From: a virus
Reading direction: 5' to 3' (one strand)
DNA: 43,849 bases
IMG/VR virus record: IMGVR_UViG_3300044799_000709
Coordinates: 1-43,849 of that record
In this document: positions 32,405 through 40,014 of the stretch, piece by piece
How the letters are laid out: every line of letters begins with the position of its first letter
Numbering within the stretch: the first letter of the stretch is position 1
Translations under genes and position numbers: made by a program
Notes under the pieces: model-generated
The model's database searches: none
What the model was told of the DNA's origin: nothing
Seen by the model: the letters and a program-made list of their open reading frames with translations, nothing else

Positions 32405-32546
32405 TTATTTGTCTTTCAAAATCAGGCGGCCTAACCGGTGACCGCCTTTATCAATTTCGCCAACGGTAATTATTTCCGCCGCCGGCTCGGCACGATACAA
32501 TCAGTTATTAACATCCATCTGGTTTCGGCTTCGGTTTTTTAGCCAT
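32405..32546 (-). pseudogene. Remnant small gene, related to sequence at 36833-36905
   Basis: AAGGAG precedes ATG 32546, which opens only 12 codons (MAKKPKPKPDGC). A different frame then encodes AAEIITVGEIDKGGHRLGRLILKDK to a TAA at 32405. A closely similar stretch with RIITVSEIDRAAAGFDRLILKRLR exists downstream of the gene starting at 37598. The parts suggest a small gene broken by a frameshift. Confidence 0.4.
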
Positions 32547-32556
32547 ATTTTTCTCC

Positions 32557-33357
32557 TTAAAATTTTAACTGCATCTGTGAAAAAGGTTTATTTATCTGTC
32601 TTTTTATTTTTCTGTTATCGGAGTTATAATATGAAAAACCCTGTAAATATTCGTTCAGTTCCGATTTTATAAAATAGTTTTTCTTCAGCTCCCTGCACAG
32701 ATTCACCGCGGCCATACCGAACTTCCGCCAGCTAATACTGCTTTGCGAGTAATTTAACATCCCGATTTTATATAAATCAACGCTACTATAAGTCTGCCGA
32801 ATCAGTTCGAGGCTTTGCTCAGCATCTATTACAGGCTCTAACGATACCCAGGTGTGGATATTGACCTCTTTGGCCCGTTTTAGCGCCTCTATTCTCTGGT
32901 TAGGCAGGGACGCACCCGGCTCATATTCAAGCGATTGTTTATCATTTATAAAGGTAAGAGTTACTGCGAAGGCATCCTCAGGCCCGTAAATATCAAAATC
33001 CCTTTGTGAATCTATCCCGTTTTTTGTCAGTATTTGAAACGGTATATGATGACTTTTCAGTAACTGCAGGATTTTTCGGGTCAGCATTAGTTCTCTTTCA
33101 ATTCGCGGGTACGGGTCGCCCATAAAGGACAGCAGCACCCTGTTTTCCGTCCAGGCAAAACCATTAACCTCTTTTTTCAAGAGTTCCAGTACATTTTCTT
33201 TCGGTACAACAGCGGCCTTGAAAAAATCCTCGTTTTGCCATTGCGGCATACTTGATACATAGCAGTACCTGCATTTATGGTCGCAGCCGGTATAATGATT
33301 GATTGCAAGGTGCGAGTATTCGGCCGCCCTGCCTTTCGGCTCATATATTATTGGCAT
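32557..33357 (-). CDS. Radical-SAM protein, SplB-like
   Basis: 266 residues with the iron-sulphur motif CDHKCRYC (CxxxCxxC, residues 25-32), followed by LLSFMGDPYPRIE, ILTKNGIDSQRDFDIYG and WVSLEPVIDAEQ, the pattern of spore-photoproduct-lyase-like radical-SAM proteins often carried by phages. AGGAGGTG precedes the ATG. It may repair or modify DNA; the substrate cannot be read from the sequence. Confidence 0.85.
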   Translation of the reverse strand: MPIIYEPKGRAAEYSHLAINHYTGCDHKCRYCYVSSMPQWQNEDFFKAAVVPKENVLELLKKEVNGFAWTENRVLLSFMGDPYPRIERELMLTRKILQLLKSHHIPFQILTKNGIDSQRDFDIYGPEDAFAVTLTFINDKQSLEYEPGASLPNQRIEALKRAKEVNIHTWVSLEPVIDAEQSLELIRQTYSSVDLYKIGMLNYSQSSISWRKFGMAAVNLCRELKKNYFIKSELNEYLQGFSYYNSDNRKIKRQINKPFSQMQLKF

Positions 33358-33360
33358 TTT

Positions 33361-33816
33361 TCACCTCCTATCTTCTGCCGCCGGCAGAAGCCTTTTGAAT
33401 CCATTATCTTTGAACTGCTCATAAAGGGTTTTATGGGTCACCGGATTGAAAACATAAGGCAGAAAAACCTCTGTAAAATCCACCTGCGATAAATCTATCA
33501 TCGCCATTTGCGCATCAATCCAGTCGGCTATAATCTTCCATGCAGTTCGTTCAGCCTGCTCGTCGATACGCTTCAAGGTATCTTTTCGCGGCCTGCGAAC
33601 ACTTTCCCTTAAAATCTTTTCACACTCTTTTATCCTGGCCGGCAGCTTAAACGGCAGTTCCTGACCATTCAGATTTATGGCGAATGTTATAGATGCAACC
33701 TTGCCATCGGGCGTATATTCCTTCATTATCTTTGTTGCCTTGTGTGCAGCCAGTTTCTCCTCAATCCACGCAATTGACCGGCCTGCCGTCACCGCACTTG
33801 TGTAGTTTTTTAACAT
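33361..33816 (-). CDS. Conserved phage protein, function unknown
   Basis: 151 residues. The opening MLKNYTSAVTAGRSIAWIEEKLAAHKATKIMKEY and the middle LPFKLPARIKECEKIL...AERTAWKIIADWIDAQMAMI are familiar from phage early regions, without known function. AAAGGCG precedes the ATG. The start lies inside the 3' end of 33761-34003. Confidence 0.7.
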   Translation of the reverse strand: MLKNYTSAVTAGRSIAWIEEKLAAHKATKIMKEYTPDGKVASITFAINLNGQELPFKLPARIKECEKILRESVRRPRKDTLKRIDEQAERTAWKIIADWIDAQMAMIDLSQVDFTEVFLPYVFNPVTHKTLYEQFKDNGFKRLLPAAEDRR

Positions 33817-34003
33817 TTTTCGCCTTTCTTATCGCATTACAACTGCAATTCAAATTCTCGCCTGTATCTATAAACTGGACAAAGCAACTATTCAGTCCCG
33901 CCTTCTTTAACAATCTGCACTTGCGGCCTTTGAATTGCAACCTGTTTCGGCCAACCGCATCTTTGTTATTGCCCCATCGATATTCGTAAATCTGCTCGCT
34001 CAT
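33761..34003 (-). CDS. Small phage protein, uninterrupted paralogue of 10086-10319
   Basis: 80 residues: QIYEYRWGNNKDAVGRNRLQ, KGRKCRLLKKAGLNSCFVQF, NCSCNAIRK. It aligns with the product of 10086-10319 but lacks the palindromic insertion. It has 20 extra C-terminal residues overlapping the next gene by 56 bases, perhaps because an earlier stop was lost. GAGGTG precedes the ATG. Confidence 0.7.
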   Translation of the reverse strand: MSEQIYEYRWGNNKDAVGRNRLQFKGRKCRLLKKAGLNSCFVQFIDTGENLNCSCNAIRKAKNVKKLHKCGDGRPVNCVD

Positions 34004-34024
34004 TTTTCACCTCTTCAAATATTT

Positions 34025-34918
34025 TCATTTTTCAAATAAACCCTTTTGTCCCTCTTTAATATTTGTCAATAAAACCTCAATTGCCCGAATATTTTTTTTG
34101 CCGCGACTGCCGGCATTTGACATTGCCTTACTGACATTTATCTTGTGTTGAGACCACCCCGGGTACATATTATCGAGTCTCAGGTCATCATAATAAGAAA
34201 CGACTACCCTTGCCTTTTTGAATCTCTGTAATGCCGATGCAAGTCTCTGGTGGTCCTCAGGTTTAAAGTCGTGAATATATTTAGCCCCTTTAACAAGATA
34301 TGGTGGGTCAATATAAATCGCCACCCCCTTCTCATCCAATATTCTATCGAGCAGCTCGAAGGCATCCCTGTTAAGTATCGTGACGTTACACAGCCGCCAC
34401 TGCCAGGCCGGAATACTTTCAATTGCCGAACGCCATCTCTTCGCCGCATGCCCACCTTTGGCCGTATATCGCACGCAGAATCCCTGATTATATAAACCTG
34501 TCCCTGCTACCCCATTTCTGCCGAGCCAGGCACAAAGGAAATAATCATAAGCCCTATCAATGGCTGAGCCATCAATATCCGGCTCTTTGCTTTCTGAATA
34601 ATAACCCCTTTTCTTATATCTTTCAGCCGCCTCTGTATGGAGCTGCTCGCACATTAAGGTTCTTGATAATCTGCTGTAAAGTATTTTTGCTGTTTCTTCT
34701 TTTTGTATTACCCTGGCAAGGTTTATCAAATCGCCGTGCAGGTCATTTACTGTCTCCATTGAGCAGGGTTCTTTTGCTAACAGGACCGCCATAGACCCGC
34801 AGAATGGCTCCCAGTAAACCCTGTGCGGTCCCAGCAGCCTCATAATCTCAGCAGCAAGGTTTCTCTTAGAGCCGAACCACGGCGCCAGCGCCGTAATCTT
34901 CATATCTGCTTTTGTCAT
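34025..34918 (-). CDS. Dam-like DNA adenine methylase (alpha class, D12 family)
   Basis: 297 residues. N-terminal WFGSKRNLAAEI, SAM motif EPFCGSMAVLL (about 38-48) and catalytic IDPPYLVKGAKYI (about 198-210) show an N6-adenine methyltransferase of the Dam/D12 type. A Cys replaces the usual small residue in EPFxGSGA. The ATG overlaps the stop of the nuclease-like gene (ATGA), so the two are co-translated. Confidence 0.9.
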   Translation of the reverse strand: MTKADMKITALAPWFGSKRNLAAEIMRLLGPHRVYWEPFCGSMAVLLAKEPCSMETVNDLHGDLINLARVIQKEETAKILYSRLSRTLMCEQLHTEAAERYKKRGYYSESKEPDIDGSAIDRAYDYFLCAWLGRNGVAGTGLYNQGFCVRYTAKGGHAAKRWRSAIESIPAWQWRLCNVTILNRDAFELLDRILDEKGVAIYIDPPYLVKGAKYIHDFKPEDHQRLASALQRFKKARVVVSYYDDLRLDNMYPGWSQHKINVSKAMSNAGSRGKKNIRAIEVLLTNIKEGQKGLFEK

Positions 34919-35526
34919 AAATTAGTCTTTCCTGCCCTGTATGCCTTTAGCCACGCCCTATTAGCCGCATACCGCGTTCTGTGATGGCATCGAATCGCGA
35001 CAGTCGCCATAAAATCAATCATATCACCCGGATGTTGAGCATGAATTAAACCTGAACGCCATAACCAATCCTTATCGTCATCAAAAGTCATTCTCAAAAG
35101 ACTATTTCCTTCACTGTCTGTCTCCAATCCGAACCATCCTACAGGTGGTTTCTCTATAAGGCCCTTTGGATAAGCCAGATAGCAAAGGCTGGCCGGAAAT
35201 ATTCTGCTATCGAACTTCTTATCTTTTATGTAATCCCCTTTGGAAGTTTTAACCTCGACAATTGCCGTAAAAATCCTCCCATATCTGAATAGAAATTTTT
35301 CCTCGTTATATTCAGGCTCGACAACTTTTCGGCCGCCGATAAGTTTAAGATTTTTCTTTTCGGTCATTGTCGGATATGCGAACGAGGCCAAATCAGCAAT
35401 CCAGCCGTCGTGGACTGATACCTCAGTTTCAATCGGCTTAAAACCCCTGCTGGCAAGGTAGGCTGCCGCTATAGCCGTTACCCTATGCGTCAAATCAGTT
35501 TTGTTTTTATCAAGTGATTCTGTCAT
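34915..35526 (-). CDS. PD-(D/E)XK-type nuclease-like protein (MmcB-like)
   Basis: 203 residues. VHDGWIADLASFAYP (D at about 44) and FTAIVEVKTSKGDYIKDKKF (ExK) form a plausible PD-(D/E)XK active site, and SLCYLAYPKGLI fits a following strand. It resembles MmcB-type repair nucleases. Its four-base overlap with a Dam-like methylase raises the possibility of a paired nuclease/methylase function. Confidence 0.7.
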   Translation of the reverse strand: MTESLDKNKTDLTHRVTAIAAAYLASRGFKPIETEVSVHDGWIADLASFAYPTMTEKKNLKLIGGRKVVEPEYNEEKFLFRYGRIFTAIVEVKTSKGDYIKDKKFDSRIFPASLCYLAYPKGLIEKPPVGWFGLETDSEGNSLLRMTFDDDKDWLWRSGLIHAQHPGDMIDFMATVAIRCHHRTRYAANRAWLKAYRAGKTNL

Positions 35527-35683
35527 TTTCCTTTTCCTTATGTTTTGCCGGCCTTATGGATATTCCCTGGTGCATTTCGGCACAGTCATTACAGGTATCG
35601 GGTGTGTGCATTTCCGCCGGCGGATACTTTTCTCCGCAGCATGTGCATCTTAATTTCTTTTCTTTAACTTCAATTGCCTGCAA
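35510..35683 (-). CDS. Small zinc-finger-like protein with TTG start
   Basis: 57 residues from TTG 35683: LRCTCCGEKYPPAEMHTPDTCNDC contains CxCC and CxxC pairs, a probable zinc site, with basic flanks (KEKKLR, RPAKHKEKE). GAAGGA lies upstream. It overlaps the start of the nuclease-like gene, typical of coupled phage genes. Too short and without ATG to be noticed by simple ORF calling. Confidence 0.55.
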   Translation of the reverse strand: MQAIEVKEKKLRCTCCGEKYPPAEMHTPDTCNDCAEMHQGISIRPAKHKEKENDRIT

Positions 35684-35714
35684 TTTTTATTCGTCCTTCG
35701 TTAATCGTCAATCG

Positions 35715-35797
35715 TAACGTGGCCAGGATGGCCGTGTTCTTCTACACGGGCTGGAAGCCCGTGTTACTTTCGATTTACGCATTACGCATTACGACAT
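35715..35797. repeat. Paired hairpins followed by CGCATTA heptamers
   Basis: AACGTGGCCAGGATGGCCGTG and TACACGGGCTGGAAGCCCGTG, then CGCATTA/CGCATTA/CGACATA units that carry the TAA stop (35782-35784) of the ASCH-like gene. Confidence 0.7.
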
Positions 35798-36546
35798 ACA
35801 AACTCCTGAACGCCTTTTCCGCCTGTTGCGGGTATTATCCACTTAAATTCTATAACCCAGACCCACGGATTTGTTGTCCAGCCAAAACCTCTTTTGGTAT
35901 TGATGGAATCCCAAAGGCTCTGATAAGATTCAATAGGCGATGAAGTGAAAGATAATTTTTTACAAGAATAATCTCTATATAATCGCCCATCAAGTGCAGT
36001 ATCAGCAAATTCTATTCCCTCCGCCTTTGCATCTTCCTCTGTGATATCCTGCAACCTCTCTACTCGAATACCTGTTATCTCAAGCCGGATTCGAGCCGCC
36101 CATTTGGGCATAAAACGTCCAGACCGCCATTTTGCGTGTTGTCCTTCTTTATCTTTATTTTGACGTTGTTTAGTATATTTCCCCGCCTTTTTATTGAATT
36201 TTATGCCATTATTTTTATATTCTACACCCGCAGCACGGCCTCCACATCCCAACATAAAAACTGCATATCGAAAAGTTTCTCTCACCCAGAGTAAATCGCC
36301 GACCTGACCGTAAGGACAATATTGTAAAAGACAATTTGGCCAATCATAATGGGCTTCCTCAAAAAATTTATTATGCGCCTCCCATCCCCACAATTTTTTA
36401 ATTGTGCCATTCGGCTGGCCTGGTGCATGCCTGGCTGTATCCCATAAGAAAGGTTGCGGTTTTATTACCCTTCTCGTCATCGCCTTTCGGTTATCAAGAA
36501 TCCCCTGAATTGATTCACCGCAAAAAGATATTCCTGTTTCTTTCAT
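35782..36546 (-). CDS. ASCH/PUA-like phage protein
   Basis: 254 residues. GISFCGESIQGILDNRKAMTRRVIKPQP is the signature start of phage proteins with an ASCH-type RNA-binding fold, with VGDLLWVRETFRY and RIRLEITGIRVERLQDITEEDAKAEGI farther on. GAGGT precedes the ATG. The last residues (VCRNA, stop) come from heptamers. Presumed role in RNA-linked regulation; not demonstrated. Confidence 0.75.
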   Translation of the reverse strand: MKETGISFCGESIQGILDNRKAMTRRVIKPQPFLWDTARHAPGQPNGTIKKLWGWEAHNKFFEEAHYDWPNCLLQYCPYGQVGDLLWVRETFRYAVFMLGCGGRAAGVEYKNNGIKFNKKAGKYTKQRQNKDKEGQHAKWRSGRFMPKWAARIRLEITGIRVERLQDITEEDAKAEGIEFADTALDGRLYRDYSCKKLSFTSSPIESYQSLWDSINTKRGFGWTTNPWVWVIEFKWIIPATGGKGVQEFVCRNA

Positions 36547-36549
36547 CTT

Positions 36550-36819
36550 TTACCTCTTAAAAAAGCCCAGATAATTTTTTCCTGTTATGACAAGTATGCC
36601 ATTAGATTTGAGATATTTGTGCAAAGGGTCTTTATGAAAAGCCTTTTTAATATCTTTATCATCGAGAATTTCTGATTTTATTTTCAAACCTATACCTCTA
36701 TAAAAAATATGCAATGAAGGCGCATTCGCAGATCCGTCACTTGCTTTAAGAAAATATTCCAATTTAATTTCATACCAAAATCTATACCCGAATTTCACAA
36801 GTAACCATTTGATAAACAT
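36550..36819 (-). CDS. Small protein, unknown function
   Basis: 89 residues, basic and aromatic at both ends (MFIKWLLVKFGYRFWYEIKLEYF; ILVITGKNYLGFFKR). GAGGTG precedes the ATG. No family recognised. Confidence 0.55.
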   Translation of the reverse strand: MFIKWLLVKFGYRFWYEIKLEYFLKASDGSANAPSLHIFYRGIGLKIKSEILDDKDIKKAFHKDPLHKYLKSNGILVITGKNYLGFFKR

Positions 36820-36908
36820 CCTTCACCTCAATCTTTTCAAAATCAGGCGGTCGAAGCCGGCGGCCGCCCTGTCAATTTCGCTGACTGTAATTATTCTTTC
36901 GACTCCAC

Positions 36909-37598
36909 TCAAGATGGTTCTAGTGATGGTGAGCGGAGTCGAACCATTTCCGCTGCCGATTCAGCCCAATACGCTCCTGCTTTCCCCGGGTCCTTCCTGC
37001 TTTCCCCGGGTCCTTCCTGCTTTCCACGGGTCCTTCCTACTTTCCCCGGGTCCTTCCTGCTTTCCACGGGTCCTTCCTGACTGAATCCTTCCTGACAATT
37101 ATTTTCAACGAATAACCTGTCCCAAAACTCGTTGCTGAAATATTTACTGCGGACATCCCTTTTTTTGAGCAAAAAATCACCCTTGCGCTCGATCTGAGAC
37201 CAACTTTGCTGAAAAGCCTCAGGAAGGACCCAAATAAATTTTATTATATTGACCAATTTGATGATACTTTGATTCTGGATTGTATTAGTATTAATTGCAT
37301 TATTAGGATGATAATGCGGTTTTAATGCTCCTGCGATTTTGAGCCAATAATAAGGATTTGGATAAAAAAGCGGACATTTAGCATGTCCGGTTGTCTGGTC
37401 AATCTTTGTTTTTAGCTTAAAAACCCATTTAGACATTCTATATCTTGTCCGCCCTTTATTACTTGCAAAAAATAACGTGCATTTAATACGCCTGTAAATA
37501 TCCAATATGCAAAGACTTATGGGGGAAATTGTAAATAATATCCTGTTCAGACCCTGAAAACTTACCATTGATAACTGTTTGTCTTTGATTCCTGACAT
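36909..37598 (-). CDS. Unknown protein with a 20-bp tandem repeat in its 3' end
   Basis: 229 residues in the longest frame; MSKWVFKLKTKI (ATG near 37435) is a more plausible start but neither has a clear ribosome-binding site. The C-terminal 60 residues (QEGPVESRKDPGKVGRTRGK...) are encoded by 20-bp tandem repeats, so the repeat is read in all three frames in turn. No domain recognised. It follows the small recombinase gene. Confidence 0.45.
   Translation of the reverse strand: MSGIKDKQLSMVSFQGLNRILFTISPISLCILDIYRRIKCTLFFASNKGRTRYRMSKWVFKLKTKIDQTTGHAKCPLFYPNPYYWLKIAGALKPHYHPNNAINTNTIQNQSIIKLVNIIKFIWVLPEAFQQSWSQIERKGDFLLKKRDVRSKYFSNEFWDRLFVENNCQEGFSQEGPVESRKDPGKVGRTRGKQEGPGESRKDPGKAGAYWAESAAEMVRLRSPSLEPS
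36974..37080. repeat. 20-bp tandem repeat, five copies
   Basis: Unit TCCTGCTTTCCCCGGGTCCT with variants (CCACGGG, CTACTTT). Because 20 is not a multiple of three, any copy-number change alters the reading frame of 36909-37598. Confidence 0.92.
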
Positions 37599-37614
37599 AT
37601 TTTTATCTCAAAAT

Positions 37615-38301
37615 TTAATCCCAAAAGGTAGGACTCAGCCGCTCCCCAAGTCCTTTCAAATGGTCCTTCGTAAGATGCAGATAACCGGCAGTAATCGCTA
37701 TATTTGAATGCCCCATAAATTGTTTCAAAGTATAAATGTCAATACCTTTATCCAATGTATTTGTCGCAAAGGTGTGCCGCAGCATGTGTGGATGCAATTC
37801 CTTGGTCAATCCTGCCTGCCTGCCAATCCGGTGAAACAGTTTATTGAGACTGTTAGGCGTATCTTGTTTTTTGATATGCGAATAAAATACCGGCCTCAAA
37901 TTGTCCGACCGTGAATGGTGCCTTGGCATTGTCCCCGGTCTGACTTCCCTGATATATCCAGTCAAGGCATCCGCCAGTTTTTTGCTGATTGGTATTTCCC
38001 TGTCTTTGTCATTTTTCCCGCGATAGACCATAATTATATTTTCGCCGAGTACAACCGGCGTATCCTGTAATCTTAAATCACAAAGTTCCGCAGGTCGTAA
38101 TCCTGTGCTTAACATCAACTGATAAATCATCAAAACCCGGGCACCATTCACGGTTTTAGGATGGCACAATTTATTATTCATCCCTTTGACCTTGCCGCTG
38201 AGATAATCATAGACCGCCTTTTGTTCACCCACGTTGAGTATTTTGTTGTGGCCTATAATCAATTTACGTCTTAATATCTGTCCTTCAAATCGCGGTCTCA
38301 T
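37615..38301 (-). CDS. Second tyrosine recombinase, catalytic domain only
   Basis: 228 residues from ATG 38301, chosen because it overlaps the TGA of the preceding gene (ATGA). Catalytic residues are complete: Arg in STGLRPAEL, Lys in RGKNDKDREI, HMLRHTF, GHSNI and nucleophile Tyr in GYLHL. The usual N-terminal core-binding domain is missing or reduced to about 30 residues. XerC/D-like. It could resolve dimers, assist integration or act on another site. Confidence 0.85.
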   Translation of the reverse strand: MRPRFEGQILRRKLIIGHNKILNVGEQKAVYDYLSGKVKGMNNKLCHPKTVNGARVLMIYQLMLSTGLRPAELCDLRLQDTPVVLGENIIMVYRGKNDKDREIPISKKLADALTGYIREVRPGTMPRHHSRSDNLRPVFYSHIKKQDTPNSLNKLFHRIGRQAGLTKELHPHMLRHTFATNTLDKGIDIYTLKQFMGHSNIAITAGYLHLTKDHLKGLGERLSPTFWD

Positions 38302-38522
38302 TGTTTGCTCCAAATCCTGATGAGGATTAAAAAAATAATATCTCGAATGCATAACGACCACACATGAAGGTTTGCGTATATAAAAAGGCTCGCCGTCAGC
38401 GCAAATGAATTACTCAAAATCCAGAGCCAAAAGCAGAATTTCATCTTCCGGTTATTGAGTATGACGCCGGCAACCGCAAGAATCGTTGTTATCAATCCCA
38501 AAATTTCATTCATTTCTGGCAA
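38298..38522 (-). CDS. Small membrane protein, three hydrophobic segments
   Basis: 74 residues: EILGLITTILAVAGVILNNRK, FCFWLWILSNSFALTASLFIY and LCIRDIIFLILIRIW. The ILNNRK...WxxSN...RDIIF pattern recalls small PnuC-like phage membrane proteins. Its stop overlaps the recombinase start. Confidence 0.65.
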   Translation of the reverse strand: MPEMNEILGLITTILAVAGVILNNRKMKFCFWLWILSNSFALTASLFIYANLHVWSLCIRDIIFLILIRIWSKQ

Positions 38523-38561
38523 TAATTTCTCGATTGATTAGAATCTTTTTGTTCGGGTGGC

Positions 38562-38663
38562 TCACCCCCACAGGGTTTCATCATCGAGCGGTATTTGTTC
38601 TTCTTTTTTTTCCATATATAAAAGCCCCGGCCTTGCCTCCGTTACCTGTCCCTGACCGGCCAG
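38562..38663 (-). CDS. Possible micro-protein with CTG start
   Basis: AAGGA lies seven bases upstream of CTG 38663, opening AGQGQVTEARPGLLYMEKKE and EQIPLDDETLWG. An internal ATG (38615) would give 17 residues only. Codon pattern and composition look coding, and the gap between neighbours would otherwise be about 150 bases. Weak call. Confidence 0.35.
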   Translation of the reverse strand: MAGQGQVTEARPGLLYMEKKEEQIPLDDETLWG

Positions 38664-38674
38664 GGCAATATCCT

Positions 38675-39073
38675 TTATTTTCTCGCCTCATTGAAATGGT
38701 CATTGAGGAATCCGTGCATATAAAACAGTGCGAACAATGCCCCTGTCAACCACCATACCAGGCCGATGAATCCGAACATTGCGATATTATCTATTCCTTT
38801 CGGCAGCAGGTCTCTAATCCAGCGTGTTATCATAATCGCCGGAATACCCTGTCTCTTTGCCTGATATTTAATTACAAGGTCTATTATCCCCACCGGCGTT
38901 AGAATACCCCAGCCCCACCAAAAGGCTATTGTTTCGCTGTTCATTCGAGCCGCTATTATGGCGATAATAAAGGCCGGTATCAGGAGAACAGCGCCAATTA
39001 TCTGGAGTCTGTATTTTTGAATATCGAATTTTTCTTTAAACTTGTTTTTCAGATTTTCAAACCAAAGGTTCAT
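38675..39073 (-). CDS. Membrane protein with three transmembrane segments
   Basis: 132 residues. Hydrophobic stretches IIGAVLLIPAFIIAIIAA, IAFWWGWGILTPVGIIDLVI and FIGLVWWLTGALFALFYM; amphipathic start. AAGGAG precedes the ATG. Function unknown; with 39085 forms a membrane-protein pair in the early region. Confidence 0.6.
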   Translation of the reverse strand: MNLWFENLKNKFKEKFDIQKYRLQIIGAVLLIPAFIIAIIAARMNSETIAFWWGWGILTPVGIIDLVIKYQAKRQGIPAIMITRWIRDLLPKGIDNIAMFGFIGLVWWLTGALFALFYMHGFLNDHFNEARK

Positions 39074-39084
39074 CTTGTTTCTCC

Positions 39085-39771
39085 TTAAGCAATTTCCTCT
39101 TTTTTACCTCTTGTTTTATCAACTATTCTTTCAACCATGCTTGTCTTATTGGCAGTGCTGCCCTGTGCGGTTTTCTGGGCAACCTGAAATTTAACTAATG
39201 CGGTTGAGTCGGCTCCTTTTTTGAATAACTCTCCCCCTAAAATTACCCTTTTTAATGTCAAAAATATCAGGTAGAGTATGCCGATACAGATGGAATAGAA
39301 AAGAACCAGGCCGCCGGCTGATACCCATTTCGGGTAATATATCCCGGCATTATTCAGTCCCCAGCCGAATATGCACCCGCCTGCGACTGCTATACCTATC
39401 CCGATAAACCACTGGTTTTTTAATAATATTCCACCGATTACAACAATCGCACCAAGCACAATCCCGCCGAATATAAATCTCTGCAACCAGGTCAAATCCT
39501 TCGTAATTGTTTGCCATTTGATGATTGCCGCCTTTGTCGCATTTTCATCTTTGATGACCTCGACCTTTGCCGCTGTCGCATCCTCGATGACCTCGATTCT
39601 GCCGGCCTCTGTTTTTGGCTCTGTCCCTGTATTAAGTTTATCGAGCTTGTTTGTAACATCGATATTTTGGTCGGCCTTGTTTTCATTACAACTCGCACAA
39701 TACAGGATAATCGCCATATAAATACAGAATATCCCCATACCGACTACAAATATTTTCGTTCCTTTTTTCAT
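39085..39771 (-). CDS. Membrane protein with N-terminal signal/anchor and coiled-coil region
   Basis: 228 residues. An N-terminal hydrophobic segment (IFVVGMGIFCIYMAIILYCASC) could be a signal anchor or an imperfect lipobox. A charged helical region follows (AGRIEVIEDATAAKVEVIKDENATKAAI), then three further membrane segments between about 95 and 185. AAAGGCG precedes the ATG, next to palindromic element copy 5. Function unknown. Confidence 0.6.
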   Translation of the reverse strand: MKKGTKIFVVGMGIFCIYMAIILYCASCNENKADQNIDVTNKLDKLNTGTEPKTEAGRIEVIEDATAAKVEVIKDENATKAAIIKWQTITKDLTWLQRFIFGGIVLGAIVVIGGILLKNQWFIGIGIAVAGGCIFGWGLNNAGIYYPKWVSAGGLVLFYSICIGILYLIFLTLKRVILGGELFKKGADSTALVKFQVAQKTAQGSTANKTSMVERIVDKTRGKKEEIA

Positions 39772-39784
39772 AATTGCGCCTTTC

Positions 39785-39830
39785 TTTACCCGGTGAGATA
39801 AAGCCGTTACCGTCTATCTCACGGGGTGAA
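39785..39830. repeat. Palindromic element copy 5
   Basis: TTTACCCGGTGAGATAAAG with CTATCTCACGGGGTGAA. In its third frame it supplies HPVR and the TAG stop of gene 39814-40014. Confidence 0.9.
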
Positions 39831-40014
39831 CCTTTCCTTTCGGCTTAAATTCCCATATATCCTTTTTGAATATTCTTACATTTCCCTGGTGGTCAAGGGC
39901 ATCGACGGTATTGTTCGTAATCTTCATAGCCAGAAAAGGCCCGAACATTGCATCTTTACCGGTTTGCTTTTCTATAGCCCTGAATCTGTCTTTTTTCTGT
40001 GGTATCCAGTACAT
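39814..40014 (-). CDS. Small protein whose C-terminus is encoded by a palindromic element
   Basis: 66 residues (MYWIPQKKDRFRAIEKQTGK...DIWEFKPKG) ending KVHPVR; the last four residues and the TAG are element sequence. The ATG directly follows the TAA of the replication gene. No family recognised. Confidence 0.6.
   Translation of the reverse strand: MYWIPQKKDRFRAIEKQTGKDAMFGPFLAMKITNNTVDALDHQGNVRIFKKDIWEFKPKGKVHPVR

Noticed and set aside
32309-32408. Extension of gene 32033 upstream through palindromic element copy 4
   Set aside because: Counting the nine-base T/A run shows an in-frame TAA; the open frame across the element is a different one.
36833-37080. Phase-variable switch joining gene 36909 to the IITVSEIDR fragment
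   Set aside because: The fragment's frame has a TGA between it and the repeat block, so changes in repeat number could not fuse them.
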